Shown here piece after piece: positions 1 to 10,330 of a DNA stretch of 64,000 bases. The stretch comes from Rhynchopus sp. YZ270_cl-10 (taxonomy: Eukaryota > Euglenozoa > Diplonemea > Diplonemida > Diplonemidae): assembly GCA_964035575.1 (NCBI GenBank), contig OZ037885.1:1302001-1366000 (forward strand). The letters run 5' to 3'. The notes below the pieces were generated by a model that saw only the letters and a list, made by a program, of their open reading frames with translations, was not told where the DNA came from and searched no databases. Each line of letters opens with the position of its first letter. Position 1 is the stretch's first letter. The position numbers and the translations under genes were made by a program.

Positions 1-153
1 AATATTTTTTTGAAATATTTTTGGGATTGAAATCAGCGGATCGAAATGAGTTAAATGCGGGGTCGTAGGCTCAAAAATTTGCATCTGTGGTTTATTAAGT
101 GAACGAGGCCCAGAGTATACGCCTAACGAGATCTTGTCTGAAATGTGAATCGC
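1..153. other. Left-edge flank of the satellite
   Basis: AT-rich sequence with no recognisable gene. It leads directly into the pentamer array. Confidence 0.4.
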
Positions 154-1230
154 ACTGTACTGTACTGTACTGTACTGTACTGTACTGTACTGTACTGTAC
201 TGTACTGTACTGTACTGTACTGTACTGTACTGTACTGTACTGTACTGTACTGTACTGTACTGTACTGTACTGTACTGTACTGTACTGTACTGTACTGTAC
301 TGTACTGTACTGTACTGTACTGTACTGTACTGTACTGTACTGTACTGTACTGTACTGTACTGTACTGTACTGTACTGTACTGTACTGTACTGTACTGTAC
401 TGTACTGTACTGTACTGTACTGTACTGTACTGTACTGTACTGTACTGTACTGTACTGTACTGTACTGTACTGTACTGTACTGTACTGTACTGTACTGTAC
501 TGTACTGTACTGTACTGTACTGTACTGTACTGTACTGTACTGTACTGTACTGTACTGTACTGTACTGTACTGTACTGTACTGTACTGTACTGTACTGTAC
601 TGTACTGTACTGTACTGTACTGTACTGTACTGTACTGTACTGTACTGTACTGTACTGTACTGTACTGTACTGTACTGTACTGTACTGTACTGTACTGTAC
701 TGTACTGTACTGTACTGTACTGTACTGTACTGTACTGTACTGTACTGTACTGTACTGTACTGTACTGTACTGTACTGTACTGTACTGTACTGTACTGTAC
801 TGTACTGTACTGTACTGTACTGTACTGTACTGTACTGTACTGTACTGTACTGTACTGTACTGTACTGTACTGTACTGTACTGTACTGTACTGTACTGTAC
901 TGTACTGTACTGTACTGTACTGTACTGTACTGTACTGTACTGTACTGTACTGTACTGTACTGTACTGTACTGTACTGTACTGTACTGTACTGTACTGTAC
1001 TGTACTGTACTGTACTGTACTGTACTGTACTGTACTGTACTGTACTGTACTGTACTGTACTGTACTGTACTGTACTGTACTGTACTGTACTGTACTGTAC
1101 TGTACTGTACTGTACTGTACTGTACTGTACTGTACTGTACTGTACTGTACTGTACTGTACTGTACTGTACTGTACTGTACTGTACTGTACTGTACTGTAC
1201 TGTACTGTACTGTACTGTACTGTACTGTAC
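154..1230. repeat. Pentanucleotide satellite (CTGTA)n
   Basis: About 215 essentially perfect copies of a 5-bp unit, read CTGTA/TACAG. Because 5 is not a multiple of 3 and no phase makes a stop, both strands stay open over the whole array and give long artefactual frames (YCTVL or QYSTV repeats). Each unit pair holds the palindrome GTAC. The same pentamer occurs in inverted orientation at 32205-32477. Confidence 0.97.
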
Positions 1231-1649
1231 TGGGTACTGGGTACTGGGTACTGGGTACTGGGTACTGGGTACTGGGTACTGGGTACTGGGTACTGGGTAC
1301 TGGGTACTGGGTACTGGGTACTGGGTACTGGGTACTGGGTACTGGGTACTGGGTACTGGGTACTGGGTACTGGGTACTGGGTACTGGGTACTGGGTACTG
1401 GGTACTGGGTACTGGGTACTGGGTACTGGGTACTGGGTACTGGGTACTGGGTACTGGGTACTGGGTACTGGGTACTGGGTACTGGGTACTGGGTACTGGG
1501 TACTGGGTACTGGGTACTGGGTACTGGGTACTGGGTACTGGGTACTGGGTACTGGGTACTGGGTACTGGGTACTGGGTACTGGGTACTGTGTACTGTGTA
1601 CTGGGTACTGGGTACTGGGTACTGTGTACTGTGTACTGGGTACTGTACT
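1231..1649. repeat. Heptanucleotide satellite (ACTGGGT)n
   Basis: About 60 copies of a 7-bp unit continue the pentamer array without a break. The unit looks like the pentamer ACTGT with GG inserted before its final T. The last units alternate ACTGTGT and ACTGGGT, so the edge towards unique DNA is degenerate. The array is homogeneous inside and variable at its right end, as expected from unequal exchange or slippage. Confidence 0.95.
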
Positions 1650-1653
1650 GTAT

Positions 1654-1683
1654 AAAAACCATAGGGGGGACCCTATGGTTTTT
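1654..1683. other. Perfect 13-bp hairpin at the satellite edge
   Basis: AAAAACCATAGGG is followed by a 4-base loop and its exact reverse complement, four bases after the satellite ends. It is followed by a T-rich run. It could be a structural boundary or the remnant of an inverted-repeat element. No function can be assigned from sequence. Confidence 0.7.
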
Positions 1684-2045
1684 GGATTTTTTTTTGGGTT
1701 TTTTGGAACACGAATCTGTTCGATAATTTTTGGATTGGGTAGTTTACCCACCCTAGCGATCCATTAACGCCAGAATTTTTCACTTTTGAGCATCTGTTAC
1801 CTGTTTAGAATTTTTCCTCACATGCACATTTTCAAAAGAATGGGCGTAATAAAAATAACGCACAAAAAAGAAACCCGAGCATGAAATTTAATTCCTCGGA
1901 GAAACAGTTGGTTGGGGCCTTTTTTTTTTTGAATGGGTTGGGTGTTTCAGATCTCAAAAGTTTTATTTTTTATTTTACTGGGAGAATTCTTTGAACAATG
2001 CTCACACAAGGCTTTTTTGGCCAACTTTTCTTTCAGTGCTCTGAA
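1684..2045. other. Intergenic, nothing recognised
   Basis: AT-rich DNA with poly-T runs. A 17-bp string CACTTTTGAGCATCTGT near 1780 recurs inside the TIR element at 33928-35026, which hints at shared transposon debris. No gene is supported. Confidence 0.4.
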
Positions 2046-2192
2046 GTGCCCCGCCGATCAACGGTGAGGCCTTTTGCACCTCCCAACTCTTATTCTTTTT
2101 TTCGAAATGGATGTAGGACTGCATGGTCGAGGGTCCACCGGGTACCAAAGGTACACTGTCACAAGAGGGCTTTTGTATTTCAAGTCAACTTT
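2046..2192 (+). repeat. Dispersed repeats, family D then family B
   Basis: A family D copy (GAGGCCTTTTGCACCTCCC core) is followed by a family B copy that starts GAAATGGATGTAGGACTGCA near 2104 and ends TTTGTATTTCAAGTCAACTT near 2190. Matching family B copies are at 14862-15062 and 22397-22690. The tail is T-rich. The 350 bp to the next element hold nothing else I recognise. Confidence 0.7.
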
Positions 2193-2540
2193 TTCCTCCT
2201 TTATTTGTCTCAAGAATTGTTCATTTAGTTCAAGAACCGTTCATCATACCTTTCATTTCCATCGTTTAAACTTCCAACAGCGGTGTTATGCACTGAACTG
2301 CACTGCACTGCACACACGATGGTTACGTACATGGCTTGTCTTGTGGTTTCACCGTTGGATTCCAACAGCGAAACCAAGTAAAACCACAAAGTCAAAGTCA
2401 TGTGTACTTACTTCACTGTTGTGCAGATCTACTATTCCCCCCTCTAAAAGCTGGCTTAAACCCATGAGAGTCCATAGGGTAATCTTTGTCGACGTCAATT
2501 TTTTTCGTCCAACAGCATACACCCTTCCCACATTGCCCTG

Positions 2541-3358
2541 CAGGGTTCTATACAGGTCCGGTCACTCGGTCGGTCTGACCGAGTCAGACGTTGACTCGGT
2601 CAGCCGTTTTTTTTTTTTTTATTTATAAATCTCAGATTTTTTTTCCAAATCTTGGGGTGGAAATTTTGGTACCTCACACGAGCCTCTGAGAGTGACCAGA
2701 AATGGCCTCATGAACAAAGTGACCCGTCACAGCCAAAACGCGACTCAATTGGTCAAACGCCGAAGGAAAAGGAAGCATGCAGCATGGCGAAATAATAAAA
2801 GTAGCGTACCGTGCGCCTGCGGCGCAAGATTGCAACCCACCCTTCCCATGATATACTTTTGCAGTAAAAATGTGCAATTTTAAGCGCAATTTTTAGAAAT
2901 GTTGCGTACCGTGGCTTCGCCAGAAACTTTCGTTTTAAAAAAACAGGGGAGTAAAATTACGGAAGCTGGCCACAATTACCAGCGACAGTGCCGTTTTGTG
3001 TCAACTTTTTTTAGAAATGTTGCGTACCGTGGCTTCGCTTTGGGTGCCGTGACCGCCCTTTCTTTGTTATAAATGTACTGAGGCTACAGACAATTTGTGT
3101 ACCACTTGTGCCTGGTGCACGAATTGCTTCAATGAAGTGCCGAACTCCGCAGTTGGATAACCGAGGAATTCTCACATTCCGCCGGAGGCCCCCAACTTGA
3201 GCTGGGTTGGGGACCCGGGCTCGACCGAGTTTCAGCGAAAACCCCCAAAACCTATATAATTCCCTGTGGAGGGGGGAAAATTTTTTTTTGGGCTGACCGA
3301 GTCAAACCGATTCTGACCGAGCCAGCCCCTCGTGGGCGGAATGCTGTATAGAACCCTG
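2541..3358. mobile_element. Non-autonomous TIR element M1
   Basis: The ends are inverted copies of CAGGGTTCTATACAG, and similarity continues inward for about 60 bp through GACTCGGTCAG motifs. A 6-bp direct repeat GCCCTG flanks it (2535-2540 and 3359-3364) and is a candidate target duplication. The CAGGG terminus resembles hAT ends, but the duplication is not the usual 8 bp, so the family is unsettled. The interior has no convincing reading frame and carries three GCGTACCGTG motifs. One of them, with the hairpin TGCGCC-TGC-GGCGCA, is shared with 55661-55706. Confidence 0.75.
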
Positions 3359-3912
3359 GCCCTGGGTCATTTTTTTTTTTTGTGCACATTTTTTTTTGTG
3401 CGTTTGTTCGTTTTGTTGCTATCATCAGAAAAGGGTGTGTGTGTGTGTGTGTTTGAAAGCAAACGTAGGTAGTTTCGAAGAGCGAAAGTATTTCCATTAT
3501 GTATACAATGTGTGTGCAGTATCAAAACGGGGAGGTGCCATCATCCCTCAGAATGAAAAACGCTAGGATCTGTGGTGTGGTGTGATGTGTATGAAAAGCC
3601 AGCCGCTGTGCGCTGCAATGTGTCAAGTCAGATGCCTTTGAGTTTGTGCAGACTTTTTTTTTTTTTCTTCTTCTTCTTTGCTGTGTGCGATGTTTGAGCA
3701 AGCCACCAGAAAAGGGTTGGCGGAAATGTGTAAAAAAAATCACCCCCCCCCCCCCCCCATCCCCATCCCCCCCCCCATCCCCCTCCCCTCCCCTCCCCTC
3801 CCTCCTCTCTCTCCGTTTTTTTCGCGATTCACACCTTATTTTTACTCAAAATAACAACACAATCAAACAGAAAAGAGGATCTCTACCTCTACAAGCAACA
3901 CATACCCACACA
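3359..3912. other. Intergenic and 5' leader region of the next gene
   Basis: Contains a GT run near 3437, then long C-rich and CT-rich tracts (3740-3815). After these come two AG sites (near 3880 and 3895) and the start codon at 3913. This is the pyrimidine-rich pattern seen before most genes here. No coding sequence is supported. Confidence 0.5.
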
Positions 3913-4302
3913 ATGCTTTCTCTTACACGGGGCGCTGTGCGGAGAGGTGTTGTGATGTCCTCCTTCTCCTTCTCCTCCCTCCCCTCCACTAACCCACGCG
4001 CATTGAGGGTGCAGTATCGCAGCAAAGGATCGGGGCCAGAAGGCCAGCGTCCAGGGGGCGCATCGAACCCAGACAGCGACAGACACGGGGGGTATTCACC
4101 GGTGCTTGCGAAGAGCTCGTCGCGGAACTACTATTTGGTGATGTCCGGCCTCGTGGTGTTCGCGCTGGTCGCAGTGTACAGCGAGCCGCTTCTGCAGATG
4201 GCAGGGGAAGGGACGCAGGCAGTGGGGCTGCCACACATCCCACGCTGCATCCTGGTCATGGGAGGCGGTGCGATTGTGCTGTTCGCAGTGATGATGCAGT
4301 GA
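3913..4302 (+). CDS. Small mitochondrial-type two-TM protein, unknown
   Basis: 129 residues. The N-terminus is Arg/Ser-rich and lacks acidic residues for about 45 residues (MLSLTRGAVRRGVV), as in mitochondrial presequences. A polar Gly/Ser/Asp stretch follows, then two hydrophobic segments at about residues 76-92 and 112-128, the second forming the extreme C-terminus. This fits a small inner-membrane subunit or assembly factor, but I do not recognise a family. The start is the first ATG after the CT-rich tract and AG sites. The longer frame upstream from 3646 reads through poly-T and poly-C and is not credible. A family A repeat lies 175 bp downstream. Confidence 0.7.
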   Translation: MLSLTRGAVRRGVVMSSFSFSSLPSTNPRALRVQYRSKGSGPEGQRPGGASNPDSDRHGGYSPVLAKSSSRNYYLVMSGLVVFALVAVYSEPLLQMAGEGTQAVGLPHIPRCILVMGGGAIVLFAVMMQ

Positions 4303-4476
4303 ACCGTTAACGTTTTGGGGGATGAGGGGTGAGTGGTGTCAGATACAGGGAAACGTACTGGAAATTCGGGTGTGTAGGAGTGTTCTGGTTTCCCCCCTTG
4401 GTGATAAAAGTATGAGAGAAATACAGGGGAATTCGAGTTCCAATCACACCAGAGGGTTTTCCCACACATTTTAAGA

Positions 4477-4611
4477 TGCGAACTCTAAGGGAAATGGGCA
4501 TTATTATCCCCACCCCCGCAATGCCGCCGTACAGCTGATGCTGTGCGATCTCGAGGCTAAGGTGACTGCGGAGAGCCGGACTTAGGTTCATCTTATAAAC
4601 CTTATCCTTTT
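4477..4611 (+). repeat. Dispersed repeat family A, long copy
   Basis: Aligns with 15354-15495 over its length: GGGAAATG, ACAGCTGATGCTGTGCGAT (a small hairpin), AAGGTGACT, then CTTAGGTTCATCTTATAAAC and a pyrimidine tail. It lies between two genes, in gene orientation. Confidence 0.75.
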
Positions 4612-4752
4612 TACGTACCTACGCCAGCAACACCCCCCTTTTTTCCCCCCCCCCATCCTCGGACACTCCTTGATTGTCGAAACTACAAAAAAAAGACTCC
4701 TTTTGCAGCCCTTTAGCCACAATCACCCATCACCCAACCACCCCCATCAGAC

Positions 4753-5754
4753 ATGCCCCCCTCCGCCTCGGTTGAGTTCGGGCCTCCCCCCGACGTGCTA
4801 ATGGGGATGTACGATGAGAGCAAGGCCTTCAGCCCTTCGCGTGGTGAAGGCACCGCCCCTGCCATCACTGCCCGCCCCATCCTCATGCAGGAACGTGCCT
4901 GCATCAGCCCGGACCGCGGCCTTAGACATGAATACCCACAACGCCTTCTGAAGGAGCTGGCAGAGCAGAACGCGTTTGACGAACACATGATTGGACGGAT
5001 CAGAGAGCGTCATGCACAGGAAAACAAAGTGCCCGGGGTTTTTGCGAATTCGGGTCTTCCACAGCCTCCGGTAGACGTCTTTGAGCGGGGGCCTCTTGCA
5101 GAGCATATTCGGGCTGTTTTGGAGCCGGTCATGAAGGATACACGGAACAACACTGCTGTGGTGCGGGCAGGGTCTCTCGGGCGGAAGCATGCTCAGGCAC
5201 AGTATAGTAACATTCCGCAGAATGTGGCGGAGCAGCTGCAGCGTTTGGAGAGTGAGCGCGACGAGGCGAGAGAGCGTGCTGCGCAGTTGTCGGAGAGGGT
5301 GCACGCGAGCCGTGATGTGTTACAGCGGTTGGGTGTCGAGGCAGGGCTGCAACGGCACAGTGCGGCGGACGTACCGCCAGAGGTGGGGCAGCTGCTGTCG
5401 CGTCTTGACGCTATCAATGCAGACTCTACAGCGCATATCTCACGTGCGCGCAACGAGACAGTCTCGTTGAAGCAGCAGCTAGACACCCTAGAGCGAGACC
5501 GCGTCGCCCTCCTCGCCGCCCAGGCCTCGCGCAGGAAGGAGCTCGAAACGACAGTACCCCCGCCACTCACAGAGCAGCCGCAGATCTCAACCAGCTTGCC
5601 TGCACTGCGGTCGCAGGTTCAGGCCTTAGTAGGGGGAGGTCTTGGCGGCGCAGCCGGTGTCTCCCCACAACGCCCCGCAAGCACCCGACAGTGGTTTGGT
5701 GGTGCTGCCCCACAGATGGGCGGGCCAGCGCAAGGGGGGCTTCGGTCGTATTGA
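4753..5754 (+). CDS. Coiled-coil protein, unknown
   Basis: 333 residues. A Pro-rich N-terminus (to about residue 30) precedes a mixed helical region. From about residue 155 to 270 there is a heptad-like Glu/Arg/Gln/Leu-rich coiled coil (NVAEQLQRLESERDEARERA, then ISRARNETVSLKQQLDTLER). The tail is Gly/Pro/Gln-rich. There are no membrane segments or signal peptide. ATG 4753 follows CCCATCAG by two bases, so a 5' UTR, if trans-spliced, would be almost absent. The fold suggests a structural or scaffold role, possibly cytoskeletal, but no family is recognised. Confidence 0.8.
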   Translation: MPPSASVEFGPPPDVLMGMYDESKAFSPSRGEGTAPAITARPILMQERACISPDRGLRHEYPQRLLKELAEQNAFDEHMIGRIRERHAQENKVPGVFANSGLPQPPVDVFERGPLAEHIRAVLEPVMKDTRNNTAVVRAGSLGRKHAQAQYSNIPQNVAEQLQRLESERDEARERAAQLSERVHASRDVLQRLGVEAGLQRHSAADVPPEVGQLLSRLDAINADSTAHISRARNETVSLKQQLDTLERDRVALLAAQASRRKELETTVPPPLTEQPQISTSLPALRSQVQALVGGGLGGAAGVSPQRPASTRQWFGGAAPQMGGPAQGGLRSY

Positions 5755-6173
5755 AGGGGAGGGAGAGGGGGGGTTTGGCTGCTTTGGTTGGTGGAGTGCG
5801 GGGCGATGGTGAGGCAAAAAAGGGAGATGTGCCTGTTTGGAAGATTGTGTGTATTGATTAGGTTTCACTAGATTGTAGTTTGTCATATTATTTTTTTTTT
5901 TGTACAAAAAGATTCATCCCCGTTCCCCTACATTTTGTCTCTTCTATTTACATGCCACTCCTCCCTTAGACGTAGGACTGAGAGCCTGGTCGTCTGTATC
6001 GCACCCACTGTGCCCTGCAGCACTCTCCTAGGGGAATACGACCAAAATCACCACCCCAATGCCCGTCTCTCTCAAACACGGTCGTGAAGGTGCTCACCTT
6101 TGCACGACGTCGCTCATTTTTTTCTCTCTCTGCAACACCCCCTGACAGGCTCCCTACCCCCCCACCTCTTTTG
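5755..6173. other. Intergenic spacer
   Basis: G-rich then AT-rich 3' flank of the coiled-coil gene, followed by the pyrimidine-rich leader of the kelch gene with a CAG at 6147-6149. Frames on the minus strand here are shadows of simple sequence. Confidence 0.4.
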
Positions 6174-8219
6174 ATGGAGCCACCACCACCACCACCGCCA
6201 CCACGGCGCCTCAAACTGTTCCCCAAGCGTGCATTGGGTGGATCTGCTGCCCCTTCTTCTCCTTCTTCTTCCTCCCCTACACAACCACCAACCACAACCT
6301 CTGACCCCACAAATGGCACCACCACCCAACCTACCCAGCCAAGACTCCGCCTATTTCGCTCGAAACCTAGGGCTCCAGGGGCACCTTTGGGTGTCGACCT
6401 TCCCGTCGAGAATCTGGCACAGCTGAAACGGAAGCTCCGCGTCCAGGCAACGTGCATGGGAGGGGAACGCCCTGTACACATCCCGCAGGCAGGGCGGAAG
6501 CGGCCGGCTTCCTGGTTTGGGGTGGATGCACAGGGTAGTACCGAGTACAAAACCGTTCCTGCAACAAACGATCTACAGAACACTCCAAAACGGCGTCGGA
6601 ACAACCCGGTCTACCAAGAAGCATGGGAAACTCCTGGTCCTGGGTTTAACCAATCAGCACGCTGGGAGGCCGAAGGGGAGGATGAAATGCCAGGGGATTT
6701 GAGCCACTTCGACTTCCGCTGCTACGAAATGGAGGACCTCGAGAAGACACGAAAACGACCGAGAATACGCGAAGGCACGCCAGAGCCTGCGATCGCCATA
6801 GACACCACGTTGGACAGCGAGAGTGAGGACACTTCCTCCTCATCCTCCTCCTCCTCCTCACCTTCCGTAGACGTCGAGGCCTTGCTGGAGACCATGGTGC
6901 GACAGAGTGAAGAGGACTTAGCGGCGTCTGCTGCGCAGGAGAAGGCAAGAACCGCAGGGCTGCCAGCAAGGACCGTGCCTGATGAGACCTTAGCAGGGGT
7001 CCGCAACAGCGCAGCACGACGTCGATCCGCAGAGCACAGTGCACTGACACACCTCCCCACCCTCGACACCCTGCTCGCATACGGTGGCCTCCGCAGCGCA
7101 GACGCCTTCATCGACTCCCCTGTCGCGCCGCCCCCACCCCAACCCATCGACGGCCTCACCCTCTTCTCCCTCACCACCCACCGCTGGGTCGAGCCCCATC
7201 TTAAAGGCTCCGCTCTCCCCGCCCTCTGCGGACATGCTTTGATTTCCGATGAAAATGTTGTCTGGGTTTTTGGTGGTCGGATGGCAAAAGAAGGGGGGCT
7301 GAACACAGAGATCTGGCAGCTCCGTGTCTGTGGAGATTCGGTGAAAGAGTGGATAGGTGGAAAGGGTGTCCCCGAGGTCGCTGTTGTACAACAGATTGCC
7401 CCGGTGTTGCCAAACGGGGGAAAGAGGTTTGTACCTACAGCGGTGTTTCATAGCGCGACGATGGTAGGGGGAGATGTGTACACAATGGGTGGGGTCATGC
7501 AGGATGGCAGATGTTCGTCCGATGTTTATGTATATAATGTAACGTCACGTCTCTGGTCACGTGCACAGATTACAGGGGACGCACCAACGCCACGTGCACA
7601 CCACGCAGCCGCAGCCTGGCATGAAGCAGGAGGTACCACAGAGCTCTTCATCTTCGGCGGCGAGCACACCGACGAACACATCCCAGGTCAGTCCACGCTC
7701 CTCAATGATCTGTACCGTATTCAGCTCTCTGGGCACACAAAGATGCTCAGTGTTAAGATAACAGGATATGGCGAAGGGGTGGACCGTGCACTGCACCCCC
7801 CACCGATGTCAGGGCACACCATGCATGTGGACAGAGGCATGCTCTACGTGGTTGGGGGCACGCAGCAGAGGGGGGGTGGAGGTGGTGCGCTCGAGGTGTA
7901 TGTGTTTGGCCTTGCTGGGTGTGCGTGGCGGCGGCGCAGGTCGCGGTTTCACGGTGCGGTGTACGACCACGCGTCGTGTCTGTGCGGGGACGATGTGTAC
8001 GTGCTGCGTGCGGACGGCGCCGGTGCAGCGGGCGCGGCGCACCCTACCCTCACCGTGCTGCCTCTCGTGCCCTCCCTCGCAGAGCTGACTGCGCTTTACA
8101 TTCTTGAGAGTGGCATGCCCTTTCCACGTGCACCCGTCATCCAGGAAGCACCTGCAGTGTGCGAGGTTGTGCAAAGGAAGCGACCCACAAGAAGGCAAAA
8201 GAAGGTGGTGGCGGGGTGA
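6174..8219 (+). CDS. Kelch-repeat protein with disordered N-terminal half
   Basis: 681 residues from the ATG at 6174. The first half is Pro-rich (eight prolines after the start), basic and Ser/Asp-rich, with a serine run near residue 225, and looks disordered, perhaps nuclear. From about residue 350 there are kelch-type blades: VWVFGGRM, VYTMGGVMQDG...SDVYVYN...W, a blade with APTPRAHHAAAAW and LFIFGGEH, and MLYVVGGTQ. The GG pairs and spaced Tyr/Trp are diagnostic of a beta-propeller, usually a protein-binding platform. The frame is open from an ATG at 6084, adding 30 residues. I prefer 6174 because a pyrimidine tract and CAG (6147-6149) fall between the two ATGs. The partner is unknown. Confidence 0.85.
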   Translation: MEPPPPPPPPRRLKLFPKRALGGSAAPSSPSSSSPTQPPTTTSDPTNGTTTQPTQPRLRLFRSKPRAPGAPLGVDLPVENLAQLKRKLRVQATCMGGERPVHIPQAGRKRPASWFGVDAQGSTEYKTVPATNDLQNTPKRRRNNPVYQEAWETPGPGFNQSARWEAEGEDEMPGDLSHFDFRCYEMEDLEKTRKRPRIREGTPEPAIAIDTTLDSESEDTSSSSSSSSSPSVDVEALLETMVRQSEEDLAASAAQEKARTAGLPARTVPDETLAGVRNSAARRRSAEHSALTHLPTLDTLLAYGGLRSADAFIDSPVAPPPPQPIDGLTLFSLTTHRWVEPHLKGSALPALCGHALISDENVVWVFGGRMAKEGGLNTEIWQLRVCGDSVKEWIGGKGVPEVAVVQQIAPVLPNGGKRFVPTAVFHSATMVGGDVYTMGGVMQDGRCSSDVYVYNVTSRLWSRAQITGDAPTPRAHHAAAAWHEAGGTTELFIFGGEHTDEHIPGQSTLLNDLYRIQLSGHTKMLSVKITGYGEGVDRALHPPPMSGHTMHVDRGMLYVVGGTQQRGGGGGALEVYVFGLAGCAWRRRRSRFHGAVYDHASCLCGDDVYVLRADGAGAAGAAHPTLTVLPLVPSLAELTALYILESGMPFPRAPVIQEAPAVCEVVQRKRPTRRQKKVVAG

Positions 8220-8465
8220 TAATTTTGAACCGGAAAAAAAAAAGAATAAAAACGTTAAAGTGTCCAGAAATAAGACAACCCAAAGAGGGTGAGGGCGCCT
8301 TTCTTTTTCACGTGCCCGCCACTCTCCACAACACCACACCATGGATGGATGATAGTGCAGGTCGTTCAGACATGCTCCTGTCTTATTATGTTTGGTTGCC
8401 TGTCCTAGATCCCCCCTGCCCATCTTTTTTTTGTTCAGGTTTTTTACACGAACACATTTCTTGAG

Positions 8466-9722
8466 ATGGACATCTTTGCCTCATGTGGGCCTAATGTGTA
8501 CACTGTGCAAGCTGAGCCTGACTGGTGCGTCAGGACGCTCCTACGGGCAGTGAAGACTGCTGCGGGGGGGAAGAAAACGAGAGGACGCTGCTCGCTGCTC
8601 CTTGATGGGAACACGCTGGAGGGCCCGCTGCGGAACACACAGCTCACAGATGGGAGCCTCGTGCAGGTGCGTGTCGAGAGCAGTCCACACGACGTAAGCA
8701 CGCACACAGGTGCACAGAAGGAGTGCCGGCGCCTTCACATCAAGATCGGGCGGGATGCCTTCGTGAACGCGATCGCACACAGGAACCTGGAGCGCATGGA
8801 GCTGCTGCTATCCACGGGTGAGGACCTAGGCGGGGGGGTCCTGCGGCCTGAGCTGAAGACAGCGTTGATGATTGCGGTGAAGCACCGCCACCACGACATT
8901 GCGGACATGCTGCTGCGGCTTGAGGGCTTCCCAGTGGCTGAGACCACCAACACGTATCGGCAACGACGATCTTCTCTGATACATAAGAAGCACGCTGTGA
9001 ACGCACTGTACTTCGCAGTCCGCAACGTCGATATCGAGATGGTGCGTCTCCTCTTGCGCCACGGCGCTTTGGCTGCACGCGAAGCACCCAAAGCACACTT
9101 TGTGGGAAGATATATGCAGAGCCCTCTTGTGACGCTGGCGGGCGTCTGCGGGAAGAGCGATGTGCGTGACGAGGACGTGCTGTGTCTATGGGACATTCTG
9201 TTTCCTGCATGGGAGGAGTACTGCGAGGCAAGGGGCATCCCGTGCACACACTTCCAACCCGAACACAAACCGGGATGGAGCCTTGCTGCCTACTGTGCGT
9301 ACACAGAGAAGTTCGTGCTTCTGCAGCACCTCGTCACGAAGGCGTACGTTGCGGCAAACCCCGTCATCGCGTCCAGTGTGCTGTCTGCATGCATCTACCG
9401 CAGCCGCGCAGCATGGTCCCCTCAACGTGACCGCCACGTGGCAGAGGTGGAGCGCCTGCGCAGCATCGGTGCTGCACCGTGCTACGTCCTGCGGTGGAGG
9501 GACATGGCAGAAACATGGACGCCTGAAGAAGACGGGTACGAGAATAGGATAGTGTACTATCGCCACAGGAAGTGGTGGCTGCCCTTCAGCAAGGCGTCGG
9601 GAGACATTGTGGAGGGGTTCGACGTGAGGTCTGCGAGACAGCAGCTCTGCACAGAGGACGATGAAGACGACGACCTCACGGAGCACGCAGTGCGCAAGTC
9701 GTTTACACGGAGAGGGAAGTGA
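8466..9722 (+). CDS. Ubiquitin-like plus ankyrin-repeat protein
   Basis: 418 residues. Residues 1-75 look like a divergent ubiquitin-like beta-grasp (hydrophobic alternation, LLLDGNTLEGP like the Ub loop, then TDGSLVQVRVES). Ankyrin-type helices follow: FVNAIAHRNLERMELLLSTG, TALMIAVKHRHHDIADMLLR, NALYFAVRNVDIEMVRLLLR. The middle and C-terminus contain more helical sequence, a WW/Tyr-rich stretch and an acidic tail. The start is the first ATG after a T-rich tract and TTCAG (about 8440). The layout matches the genes at 19251 and 24328. It probably acts as a ubiquitin-pathway or scaffold adaptor, which is inference from architecture only. Confidence 0.8.
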   Translation: MDIFASCGPNVYTVQAEPDWCVRTLLRAVKTAAGGKKTRGRCSLLLDGNTLEGPLRNTQLTDGSLVQVRVESSPHDVSTHTGAQKECRRLHIKIGRDAFVNAIAHRNLERMELLLSTGEDLGGGVLRPELKTALMIAVKHRHHDIADMLLRLEGFPVAETTNTYRQRRSSLIHKKHAVNALYFAVRNVDIEMVRLLLRHGALAAREAPKAHFVGRYMQSPLVTLAGVCGKSDVRDEDVLCLWDILFPAWEEYCEARGIPCTHFQPEHKPGWSLAAYCAYTEKFVLLQHLVTKAYVAANPVIASSVLSACIYRSRAAWSPQRDRHVAEVERLRSIGAAPCYVLRWRDMAETWTPEEDGYENRIVYYRHRKWWLPFSKASGDIVEGFDVRSARQQLCTEDDEDDDLTEHAVRKSFTRRGK

Positions 9723-10330
9723 TGGGGTCGTTCACATCACAGTGCAGAGCTGTTATTGTTTTTTTTTTTGTTTTTGTTTTTCTGGCAGGAAAATTTTTTT
9801 TTTCGTTTTGATCCCTCCCTTATTGTGCTCATGCTACCACTAAGCGAGACGGACAGGGCTTTTGTTATTGTTATTTACATTTTAGTGCTACAGGGTACCT
9901 GTGTGCACTGCTTTTGCTGAATGTTGTGTGTGTATCTTTGTTTCTTCTAACCTCATGGTACCCCATTTCTGCATAGCTTCACATCATCACCGCCCCCGAG
10001 TCAGTTGCGCCACGTGTGTATGCACGAACATCCTGCGACTTGATTCCTTTCTTTCAAAACCCAACAACGCATGTATGGACACTACCGTGATCAGCGTTCA
10101 GTGTAGTACAGAGACGCCAGGTGATGCTTTGTTACAACGCACAACAGCTTTTTCACAGACCAAGCTCGTCGCGACCACTCTGTGAGTGTTGCCAAAATAC
10201 TATCACACGTATTTTTGTTTTTTAGCTCCCCCCCTTCCACCCCCTAACACCCGTTGACATTCTTTCAAAAATGAACCCTTCTTTATTTAGTCGTTGTTGT
10301 TCGCATCCATCTTTCGGAAAAGCCACATGT
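9723..10330. other. Intergenic
   Basis: T-rich then mixed DNA. No gene, tRNA or inverted-repeat element was recognised. It ends where the duplicated block at 10331-10677 begins. Confidence 0.4.

Noticed and set aside
154-1649. CRISPR-like array
   Set aside because: The units are directly adjacent with no unique spacers, and the genome is eukaryotic.
99-1767. Long frames on both strands through the left satellite (518-542 codons)
   Set aside because: They are products of stop-free 5-bp and 7-bp repeats and show only repeated YCTVL, QYSTV or GTGYW. No start context and no unique sequence.
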